Shown piece by piece: positions 30,571 to 43,000 of a stretch of 64,000 nucleotides of DNA; position 1 is the first letter of the stretch; every line of letters begins with the position of its first letter. The DNA lies in assembly GCA_020002185.1 (NCBI GenBank), contig CM034532.1, positions 28,590,655 through 28,654,654 on the forward strand. The letters are read 5' to 3'. Under the pieces are notes generated by a model. That model was not told where the DNA came from and did no database searches. It saw only the letters and a program-made list of their open reading frames with translations. The position numbers were made by a program, and so were the translations under genes. The stretch comes from Paraescarpia echinospica (taxonomy: Eukaryota; Annelida; Polychaeta; Sabellida; Siboglinidae).

Positions 30571-31535
30571 GTAACTTAAACACTTTGCGTTTTAGATTAC
30601 AAACAGTTCGCATGGTATCGATTATGATCCCATCACAAATTACAGAAATAAAAAGCCCCATCAATATGCCATGGACATGGCATTTCATTTTCAAATTTAA
30701 TCATTGAAATCCCACTCATCTTAACTGATAATAAAACAAATACATGAAATATTTATACAGACTCTATTGTGTGGAAACTGACCCTAGTATATGAGGCGTT
30801 TGGAGCGCAATGGTGTAATCATAATGACTAGAGCATCGGACTCTCAATTGAGAGAACCCGGGTTCGAATCCTGAGCTACCATGTTGAACCTTGGGCAAGT
30901 TCACTCACTCTACATTACTCCAGTTCACTCAGCTGTCTGAATGAGTACCTGGCTATAAACTGTGGTGGTTATCATTTGTAGTGAGGCTAAATACTTCCCA
31001 GAGAAGTCAAGATGGTGTTTGAAATAAAGTGTAACGTGCTTTGAGCAGTCATAAAGACTGCATGGATACTGCGCTTTATGAGAACTTACCTTTTCACTCA
31101 CTTAAACAGACTCTAGTAAGTGGAAACTGACTCCAGAATGTGATCGAGACAGGACAGGGGTATAACGTTCACACACCGATCAACCATGCAATAAATTAAA
31201 TGATAGATCAGTCAATTATATACATAAAACTACCCACGTTCAGTGTAAACATATCATAGCCATCTTTCGGTAACTGAAGTTATGCAACAGATTGTAAATG
31301 TTTTCAGAGCTGCAACATGACTGTCCCAGCATGCCTCCAGTCTACCAAGTGTTCTGTGGAAACCCATCCAACCCGTCGGACTGTCTTCTGGAGCAGTGGA
31401 TGTGTGATGGCAAGGTCGACTGCTCTAACGGTCTCGATGAGACAGACGCAACATGCAGGGGTGGTGAGCTGTCTAGTGTGCGTGCGTGCATGCATGCATG
31501 GATGCACATGTGTTTGTGTATGTGCTTGCATCTGT

Positions 31536-31606
<71 letters not shown>

Positions 31607-33983
31607 AACATGTGTTCAAATGTATGTGTGCATGTGTGTATGCATGTATGTGTGTGAGTGTGTGTGCATGCATGTATGCATGCATGTGTGTATGTGTGTG
31701 AGTGAGCACGTGTGTGTGTTTGTATGTGTGTGTGCGTGTGTGTGTGTCTGAGTGTGCACATGTGTGTGAATGTTTGTGGGGATGCATGCACGTGTGTTTG
31801 TGTGTGTCTGTGTATTTCATTCAACATATATATTGCTTCATTCATATGGTACGTATTACGCCTCATAGTTTTGTGACTTGTCTCTGTAAACAGTTTTCAT
31901 CTTTTAGCTGATGCCTGCCGCGACGTCACCTGTCAGAACAGGGCCTCCTGCATTGCATTCCCTGCAGTTACACATGAGACTGTTGCCTATGCCGTCTGCA
32001 GATGTACAGCCGGCTTCACAGGCCAGTTCTGTGAGATGGAACTGACAAATGACGTCCTCACCACACTGCCCACCAACACTGTGTCACCTACCACCAAGTC
32101 ACCTACCACCAAGTCACCTACCACCAAATCACCTACCACCAAGTCACCTACCACCAAGTCACCTAGCACCAAGTCACCTACCACCACTGATGCGCCTTCA
32201 GATGTCGTGACATCCGACGGAGCCACTACCAGCAGTAGTGAAGTTTCACCTCCGTCTAAGGTTGGCAGTACATCATATAGGAGTACAATGGTGGTTATGA
32301 CTACATCGTTTGACATCGATGCTATGTCTACAGCATTGCTTGATATGGATGCGATGTCTACAAATGAGCCACCTGAACCTATTTCTACAACAGTAAGCAA
32401 TAAAAGTTTTATGTTATTAACCTTCACAATTTTTAACAACATTAAACAACATTTAACACCATTTCACAAGATAGCCGCCCAGAGTATAAACCCCAGATAA
32501 CAAGTGGACAAAGAAACCTTCTTTTCAAGAGTCCCAATTTTTTGTTTTTAAACATTCACGTTAGTACTGCTGCTATTTACACAACCAGTTGCACAAATAT
32601 AATAAATTGTAGTCATTTGCCTGTCGTCGTCTCCATTGGAAGTATTCATGAACAGTAAACAGACGTGAAAGCGTCTTTCATGGTGAGTTGTTTCAGATTA
32701 ACTAATCCAAAATAATAAGGCAAATTTTACTAAGCGATAAGCAATTTGCTTTCACAGTGAAAAGTTATTTTGGACTAGCGGAATATAACTGATTCTACCT
32801 GATATACTCAAGTTGGTGCATAAGGCAATCTGTAAAACATGATGATTTTGCATCTGTTGAAAGAAGACAATCTATACACTAAGTAGAGCAGCAGTATGAA
32901 AATACAGTGCCAAAAAGTATATTTTTGTCATAGTTTTTTATCACATTGTGAAAGATGCAACAGAAGCAATATCTCAGCTGTAAAGTTTATTGTCATGTTA
33001 AAGAGACAAATGTATTTCATTTTGACAGATCAGTTTTCTGTTTATGTAGAAATTATATCGTCTGTTGATCTGTTTTAGATGCCAGTTGCGATTGTGGTGC
33101 CAGAACCCAACCCACAAGTGTGCAGTCCAAATCCCTGTTGGAATGGGGTATGCACCCCACTCGCTCATGGCTTCCATTGTGCATGTCGACCGGGTATGTT
33201 GTACAGTTTCGTAAAAAACAAGGAGTACAGCCATTATGAAACTTTTATTTGTTATTATATCTATTAACAAAGCTTGCAAATTAATATAAATGTATATATG
33301 GGTAAATGTGAATTTATTATAATTCAAGATTTAACAATAACAATTATTGTCACCCGGAAATTTACCCCAGATGTTAAGTGGACAAGAAAGCCTTTTGCTT
33401 ATCGAGAGTCCAACTTTTTATCTTTGTATATCCCGCTCTTCTGGAGTATTTGTCGATTTAATTTTTAAACATTAAATTCATGCTGCTAGCACCGACACAA
33501 TCACAAAATAATCTGTTGTAATCACTCATAATCCTCTGTAAGAATTAATACTTTCTTATACCTAAGCAGCAATGTTGCTTGACTAATGGTAAATTGTTCC
33601 ATGTTCTCTAGTCTTTCTATCATTCTTAATTGATAAAAAACTTCAATCAATATGGATGGAAAGGGTTGAGATGAGGATGGTGAGATGGATGTGTGGCGCA
33701 TCACTCAGCGACAGCTCAGTGCAGAGCTTAGAAGAAGAGTAGGAGTGGAGGCGATTGGGGATGTGATCACAAGAAGCAGGCTGAGGTGGTACGGGCATGT
33801 AGAGCGAAAGGATGATGAGGACTGGGTGAAGGGCTGTACAAAGTTAGTGGTGGAGGGGACAGCTCCCGTCTGCAGACTTGAGTCTGATGGGTATCGAACC
33901 ACGGGATGCACGGGACTGTGTCAAGTGGAAAAGGGCAGTTGGAAGAAAGGCAAACCAGCAGAGCCTTGAAACACCGCCTCTAA

Positions 33984-34014
<31 letters not shown>

Positions 34015-37000
34015 CGCCGTTGGTTTTCTCCTCAAATCACAATCAATCAGATTGCTAGTTGTACTGATGAAGCTGTCTTGCTAAAATAATGAAACACTAC
34101 ATGAAACGAAATTAACACAATTTGGATATACACTCTGTAATGATAATAAGAATTATATTTAGATTTTTTTGGTATATATATTAATATATATTATATTATA
34201 TATAACATCCATTTACGTTGTGACAACATACATGAAAGTTTGACCAATAGTTCTTGTTTAGGTTACACAGGCAATACATGTGACTCAGGGACTGATGTGT
34301 GCTCTTCAGGGCCATGCTTTAATGGAGGCACATGTTACGTAAGTATTAGTGTCATTTAGTAGCCAGAACAATTGCATATTGGCATTTTAGACTTTAGTTA
34401 TTACTCTCCACCACATGGTAATTTACTAGCCCTGTAGTTGATTTAATGATCGATTATTACGAATAGGTGCATACTACTAATAACTGCAACCTAGCGATGA
34501 AATTTTTTTTAGAATGACCACCTACAAGCTGATTATATAATTGATCATTGATTGGTTTTGTCAAAACTGATGATTGATTATGAAAACCGAACTGATTCCC
34601 AACACTGTGGAGCACAGTGGCATAGTAGTTAGAACGACGATGTCAAGAGATTCCGGGTTTTAATTGTTCTGCTGCCGTCTTGAATGTATAGATGTTATCA
34701 ACATAATTTGAAGTTTCTGCATTCTGACTGCCATAACAATAGCTTCAACTTTTTCAGGAAATTGAGGACCAGTTTCGATGTTTCTGCAAGAATGGTTTTA
34801 GTGGGCGCCAGTGTAACCTGGAGGTAGACGAATGCTCCAGTCAACCCTGTGTAAATGGTGCCACTTGTCATGATGTCGTCAATGGTTTTACCTGCGATTG
34901 CCCACCTGGATCCACAGGTATGTTTCGTTTGTTATGATATCATCTGTCTCTGTTTCACTCTTGCTCAGCGTAGACATTTCACTTCTCCAACTCTCACAAA
35001 GTTTGCTGCTGAATGTTCCTGTTTGTGTCATGTGTATAGTAGTTCTAGTACTTGTTGTTTCCTGTACTTGGCAACATTTCGTATTAACTGACTAGTCTGT
35101 ATATATTGTGGTTAGAATATTATAATAATAATAATAATAATTATGTTTTTTAATAAGCGCTTTTTAAGTAAGTAAATACTAATCAAAGCGCTTCACATAT
35201 TAAAATGACGTGTTAACTAAATGCTAAGGTATAAATTAATTAAATAAGCTAAGATAAAAAATACATAAATAAAAAAAATAAAAAATTACGGTGTAAAAAT
35301 ACAATTTCAAACAATGAAATTAAAAACCAATCAATACTATAAAATAGAAACCAGTGTCATTTAGATGTGGCAGTTGTGCTTGCATCAAGGCATGTAGTGC
35401 AGGTGAAATAGATGGGTTTTAAATTGTTTCCGGAAAGCCACCAATGTTCCAACCGATCGCATACACTTTGGCAAACTATTCCACATATGTGGGCCTGTCA
35501 CTGCAAAACTGCCCCGTCCGATAGTTCTCTTAGACACCGTCACCACGAGAAGTGTTGCATCACTCGCCGATTGCAATGCACGAGTGGACGCATTGCAAAC
35601 TATTGCACAGTTGAGGTAGTTCGGGGCTAAGCCATGCAGGATCTTAAACATGTAAGTACATATCTTGAAAGTAATTCTCATTCTGATCGGCAGCCAATGC
35701 AGTGATTGCAGAATTGGTGTGATGTGATCTCGCCGTCTGACGCAGTTGATGAGGCGAGATTATGGTCTTATGAGGTCTCATTCAACTGGTCAGCCTTTTT
35801 CAGAACATTATCACCAAATCAACCTTTCTATGCTGGCACTGAGGGTGGTCACTGCCAGGGTGCTTGTCGTCCTCGGTGGTTCTTTCACGTCCCACATTGA
35901 AATGGGACCGACATTAACGTGATTTCCAAGTCACGAGGGATACACAGTCCCCAATGTTGAGAGCCAGGTTTTTACACCAAATATAATATGTCTGCCCGGT
36001 CCGGGTTTCAAACTTAGAGTGCTGACATGCCAGGTGGATATGCCAACCACTGTACTACAGTGCTGTCTCCAGTATGGTGTACAACTCCTGCTGAAGTTGA
36101 TTGACATTTTAAGTAAAAAGGATGAACGCAGTGGCACAGAGGATAGAGCTGCGGACTCTCGACCGAGAGAACCAGAGTTCGAATCCTGTGCTGCGGTGTC
36201 GAACCTTGGGCAAGTTCGTTCACTCTATGTTGATTCAGTTCACTCAGCTGTACGAATGAGTACCTTGCTAAAGACAGCGGTGGATATTTGTACGAATAGG
36301 CTTCGTGCACTAATTGCAGCGTGGCTGAATACTTCCCAGAGAAGTCGAGATGGTGTTCGATTGAACAGGTCTGCCGGGAGTAAAGTGTAAAGCGCATTGA
36401 ACAGTCCTGAGGACTGGATACTGCGCTACATAAGAACTTACCTTTTTGGACTTATAAGTCACTATGTATCAGGTAACTGTTGTTGACAGGAACCCAGTGT
36501 GATGTTGAGGTCAACGAGTGCGAGTCGATGCCATGTGACACAACTGATGGCAGTAGGTGCGTTGACAGGGTGGACGGCTACAGGTGTGACTGTGTCAGAT
36601 CCAGAGCCGGCACTCACTGTGAGAGACAACAGTTGTGTCAACGGGGTAAGATAGCTCTGTGATGTTGACAACTACTCATTGACAACATTCTGGTGTTTTA
36701 TTTAAATTTGCTTCCGCAATTAAATTTGTTGTACATCTTGTATTAGAATCATTTAAAGTTGCATTCTGAGTTAAGCAACCACTTTTAACTGTTTTTATAA
36801 GATGTACATACAACATGGACAATATTTATTTATTTCACAATACTTGCTACCATATATGTCAATTTTGCATTTTATGTAATTATTACATAAAATGCAAAAT
36901 ATTCAATACATTCTGCTTTTGCTAAATCCTACCGGTCACCAAGTCTGACTAGGGGAATAAACTTATGGCATGCAGATATAATTGTTCATCTTTTGCACCG

Positions 37001-40000
37001 ACAAAATAAACAATGTGACATAATAAACAATACAAACATTATACCATTATTATTTTAAGTAACGGCAATCAAGAATTTATTATTATTTTTTATTAATTTA
37101 TTCTCCCTGTAATACAATTTATGATCAATAATTGTGTACCCTTTACTCATAGGTGATCCATGTCAGAACAACGGTGTGTGCTATCCAGCCTCCAGAGCAG
37201 GAGAACTCTCCTGCTATTGTATGCCAGGGTTCACGGGTCACTTCTGTGAAACCAACTTGGACGACTGTAGCAGCAACCCTTGTGGAATCTATGGTAATGT
37301 CATGGTTCACTTCAATACATAATATCCTTATTTCAGACTGAAACCAAAAACATCAATAGATGCTCATAAGCCGTGATTATCGAACTATAATGTAAAATGT
37401 GAAATTTTACATTTTTTATGGTTTTGTTTTAGCACTTTTGCAGAACATTTACTATAAAAATGACCTGGTTTAGTACTATGTCGGTTTAATCTACAGTTGG
37501 GCATTTATAATTTTTATTATTTTGCATTAACTTTTTATAAATTGTTAATTATTTATTAATTAATGAACAACTAACTAATCACTTAACCTATATTTGTTTC
37601 AAACAGTATTCAATCTCAGTGGCACAAAAACATGTTAAAAATTCCTGGTGCTCTGTTTTTGTTTTGCAGGAGGATATATCCATCCTCGCAATCCAGGGGT
37701 GTCACTACGTACACTGCCCCTGGCAGATCTACTCATTGTGTGGAAGTTAGCTGAATCAAACTAATAATTGACTTTGCCGTACCACCCGCGAGAAAAGTGC
37801 AGACACCCAACCGACTTGCGCCCTATTTCTAGGAATCGCAATATAATTACTCATTCGATCATTCTCACGAGCTGCTGATCGGCATTGTGTATTCAAATAA
37901 CTACGTCTACCGCCCAAACAATCCATGAAGACTACCCAGAAGACCACTGGAATTTTACGGCAAGCGATATTATTGGCTGAGCTTATCTTCAGAGTTTCGG
38001 CAAGCGATCTGCCAGGGGGTACTGAGACAGATGTAATCCGCAGCGCCCCCTGGCACACGAGGATGGATATACCTTAGTAGTATTGGACCCACGACTTCCT
38101 GCCAGTAGCATAAGTCTAAAATAGTTGCAAGTTTGACTAAATCTAGCAACTGTGGCTGTGGAGTGCAGTGGCACAGTGGCTAGAACATTGGACTCTCAGT
38201 TGAGAGAACCTGGGTTCAAATCCTGTACTACCATGTCAAACCTTGGGCTAGTTCATTCATTCTACGTTGCTCAAGTTCACTCATCTGCTGTATGAATGTG
38301 TACCTGGCTATAGACAGTGGTGGATATTTGTGTACGAATAGTCTTAGCACATTAATTGCAGCGTGGCTGAATGCTTCCCGGAGAAGTCGAGATGGTGTTC
38401 GATTGAACAGGTCTGCCAGGGAGTAAAGGGTATAAGTGTGAAGCGCTTTGAGCAGTCCCAAGAACTGGATACCGCGCTGTATAAGAACTTACCTTTTTTA
38501 TACAATTTCTTACCAGTTGCGTAAGACTAATATATTGCTAGTTTGATTGAATGTTGACCCGGCTGTCCACAGGTCGGTGTGTGGACGGTGTCCAATCCTA
38601 CCAGTGCCTGTGTCAGATTGGACACACTGGTGTCCACTGCGAGGCCACAGTTGACCCGTGTGAACCCAACCCGTGTCACAATAAGGGACACTGCTGTCGC
38701 CAGGGCAAGGGCTGGTGTACAACTCGTCTCCCCAACCCACACTTTGAGTGCTACTGTGCCTCTGGCTATACAGGTAAGGTTCTTACAGTTCGTCATCTTA
38801 TTGGGTTATATAAATAAGTCATTCAAAACATACACATTATATAAGTTTTGAAGTAACTTATTAACATCTATTGCAGCCAAGTACTTCAACTGGAAAATTA
38901 TTATGTTTTTAAGTAACATATTATTTATTTAATTAAAGAAATTATGTTTTTCTACGATGCACATATATCATGTTTTAATTAATCTACCACTATTAATTCA
39001 GCTAGTTTAAATACATATTTTTTTATAATTACTTTGCATATGTTGTTAAATGTGCCACATTTTAACCAAAAATTATTTATTATCATTTGTTTAACTGATC
39101 AGTTTTTTGCACTTAAGGTAGCTGCACCGGCTATCATGTCAGTTGATTTCTTTATTTTATTCTTCATAAACTATTAAAAAAACCAAGGCACTATCACCAT
39201 ATGTCACCAATCAAAACTAGTATTTTTAGTGCGTCCGTGGAAAGTCCCTTCAGATTCTTGGAAACTGACGATGTTCCATAGTGACGATCACGTGTGCATC
39301 AGCCCAGTTCAAACATAAATTAATTCACCATGAATGCAGATCATGATAGTCTGGTTATTCTCATGCCACTATGCTGTTGTATTATAATTACCTAAATGCA
39401 TCACACTGTCAAATCACCATATACTGGCCATAGTTTTGTTTATTCTCCGATAATGCTCGACCTCAGCTGCCATTTGCAATAACACGTGACTGACCCCAGC
39501 AGGTGTCAATCAATCTTGTCTACCACACAAGGCCCTTTGTAACACAATATCATGAGACAACTTGGCGGGGAAAACCTTGGGGGGAAATCTCAGTAATAGA
39601 AGTGTCTGTCAAATTGTGTTGAAATAAGCCATATGCCAGTAAAAAAAGTAACATTTCTAAGCAAAAAACAAGCATCTGGTGACAGTTGTATTATTGGTAA
39701 CAACTAGAAAGTATTACTTAATGTAACTTTTTATAAAAATTACAATACTTACAAAGCCATAACTTGGCATAAGAACTCGACTTGTGTTTACCCAAAATTA
39801 CACAGGATGGTTTTATGTTTGGTGAAGGGGTCATGCCAGAAATGCAGTACGGATTTTTGCTGTCTTTCAACATTGTAGCAACATGTTTATGAAGCTGTAT
39901 CAAATTTAATATGCATTTGTTTACCAAAAAAACCCGTATGAATGTAAATAACATGTTTGTACTTGCAACCACACAAATGTTTCTTTTGGGGAGTTTTTCA

Positions 40001-43000
40001 AAATGAAACAAAATGCCATTTTAAGGTGATTTTTGACATATTTTTAAATTGTCTTTAAACACATTTAAATATATCTAAACAACATCAAAAATTAATTCTT
40101 TTTGGTCTGGAGTATTGTTTAGTATCTGAGGCAAACTCTGAGAAAAGATGGTTAGCATATCTTCAAAACTTATATTAGAAATGATTAATTCAAAAGAAGC
40201 ATATAATAGCCGGTGCAGCAACCTTAAGTTTTCTTCTGTATTTTGCCATGTCTGAGTGGACTTTAGTCTACATTTACGGTGCTCTATAAATGCATTAGAG
40301 TGCTAGCCTATACTGGCAGTGAAATTATGCATATTTGGAACAATGTTGGTGGTTTTTTTACCATTTTTTGTTAACATAGCACACTTAGGTGCAGAAAAAC
40401 ATGGCTATTTTGGTAAATATTAATGGGCACTGTGTATGCATGCATTTTAAAAGAGCTGGAGGTATGTGATTTTGACAAAATGTCATCTGCCTATTTATAA
40501 TATGATGGCAGTGGCTGCGAAGAAATTGAAGATTTTTCTCAGATACAATTTTCTTGTAATCTGACAAAACATTAATATGGCCACCAATGGGAAAGTCAAC
40601 AGTGCTCTGTGCCCTAGTGTAATCGGTGACAGTGAGTGTTTTTTGTGTGTTTGTCAGGTTCCCTGTGTGAGAGGAAGCTGAATCCATGCAGTCCAGATCC
40701 ATGTCTACACGGCGGTCTGTGCAATGTGGTGTTGGATCACTACCTCTGCACATGTCCACTTATATTTACTGGTAAGTATACATGTTATTCCTAAAAACTT
40801 CCCACTATTCTTTTCAAACTTACTACATCAGATTTTTTCTACAGGTAAAGTTTACTGAGGGAATTTTTTTTAAATAGCAATAATTTTAGTTTTTTGCACA
40901 TGCTGGTTTCAAAATGTAATGTACCAGGTAATGTGATTTTTTTGAAAATAAAATGCAAATTGCTGAGGCAGAACCCTTAGACTGCGCCAAATTTTAGGGG
41001 TGGGGATAAGGTTAAGATTGTGTGGTGGTATGTAGTAAATATCTACACACTAGTCTGACATAGGTCAACAATCTATTCACAAGTGCCCTGGTAATATATC
41101 AGCACAGTGGTACCTCATTGTTAAGGACATTCTTGGGAGTTGACCACAACAGTGAGGTGACTGACCTAAATAGCGAAGTGACTGTATTAGCAGGATTGAT
41201 TTCCTGTACTTTGCTGTTACAAAAATAATGAGGGAGTGTCTCAGGGTGACCTTAATTGTGAGGTGGCTGTATTACCGAGGTGACCGTAAAGCAAATTGCT
41301 ACTGTATCACTTAACATGTAATCCATTAATGAGAGGTTTAGCTGGTTAATGCTACAATACCAGATTTCTTAGCATACAATGGTGCAAAGAAATAAGAGTC
41401 ACATATTTGTGAGTGCACTAGGTGTATTTTAATTGTTTCAGGTGTACACTGTGAGTTACCTATTCCCTGTGCCAGTCAGCCATGTCTGAACCATGCCACC
41501 TGCAGGGAACGAAATGAAACATTTGAGTGCGAATGCAGCGCAATATTCCACGGGCGCTACTGCGAAAACATCGCCGCTTGTCTCAGTCAGCCATGCCAGA
41601 ATGGTGCCACGTGTATTCTACTGGACCGTGGCGCCACCTACCGTTGCGAATGCGACCCAGCCTGGTCAGGTGATCATTGCGCGACATTCCTGTCGTGCTC
41701 CAGTGAACCGTGTCTGAATGGTGGCATGTGCGCTGATCTGGAACAGTCGGATTACCGATGCACCTGCTTGAGTAACTTCACTGGAGGGAGATGTGAGACG
41801 TTCCTGCCTTGTGTCAGAGCGCCGTGTCTCAATGGTGGTACGTGCCATGTCCGAGGCATCACGTACCTGTGTGAGTGCCCGTTTGACCACACAGGTCCAC
41901 AGTGCGATACATTCCTCCCCTGCGCAAGTGACCCATGTCAGAACTCTGGCCAGTGCGTGGAAGTGGGCGGTCAGTTTGAGTGTACATGCACCGACTCGTA
42001 CAAGGGTGTTCTGTGTGACACGTATATCCCCTGTTCAAGTTCTCCGTGTTACAACAACGGGACATGCACAGACATCGACTCAAGGTTCCTCTGTGACTGT
42101 TCTGTGTCTTACACCGGGGCCACATGCGAACGGTTCCTGCCATGCGCACTAACACCGTGTCAACACAACGGCCGATGTGTCGCGGTCAACGATACGTTCA
42201 GCTGCGTTTGTACCCCGGCATTTACCGGTGTCCACTGCCAGTATTTCCGGGCGTGTACCAGTGGGCCCTGTAGAAACGGAGGCTCGTGTACTGATTATTC
42301 CACCGGTGGATTCGGATGTGCCTGCTCCAGCCTCTACACTGGGTTACTGTGCGAGACAGCCATTATCTGCTACCCAGATCCCTGTTACAATGGCGGCGTA
42401 TGTATCGGCTCTGGGGTAACGTTCACTTGCGACTGTCCAACACTTTACAAAGGGGCGAGGTGTGAAATATACGATACATGCTCTGAAGAACCTTGTCACA
42501 ATGGTGGTAGTTGTATTCTGGAGTATACTGGCATCTACCGATGTCAGTGTACGCCGGCATATACCGGCCGGCATTGCGATACGTATCTGTATTGCTCTAG
42601 TGCGCCCTGCGTCAATGGTGCAGCGTGTATCGAGATGACTGACAACTATGCATGCAATTGCAGCAGCGTGTTTGGAGGGCGTAACTGCGAAGTTCCGCTT
42701 CCGTGTGGCAGTAATCCGTGTCGCCACGGCGGCACCTGTGAGACCAATGGCGCCACCTATACGTGTCAGTGTGTGATCGGTTTCAACGGCACCTTCTGTG
42801 AAGTGGTGCTTCCATGCGCCAGTAGCCCGTGTGTGAAGGGTGATTGTGTTGATGTTGGCGGTACTTACAAATGCAACTGTGGGGAGAAGTATACAGGAGC
42901 ACAGTGCGAAGTGCTTCTGGTGTGCGACCGTATGACTTGCATCAATGGAGAATGCAGGCAACTTGACAATGTGACTGTGTGTGCGTGCCATGCAGGGTAC

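Noticed and set aside
30800..30880. tRNA gene
   Set aside because: The A and B boxes belong to a SINE head with the shared body and tail, present in six copies.
31342..31866. Thr/His-rich and Cys/Val-rich frames across the TG tract
   Set aside because: Dinucleotide repeats lack stops; the tract lies in intron 2.
37671..37740. Possible exon after TTTTGCAG at 37670
   Set aside because: The sequence is the inverted end of a MITE; EGF 7 joins correctly from exon 8 to exon 9 without it.
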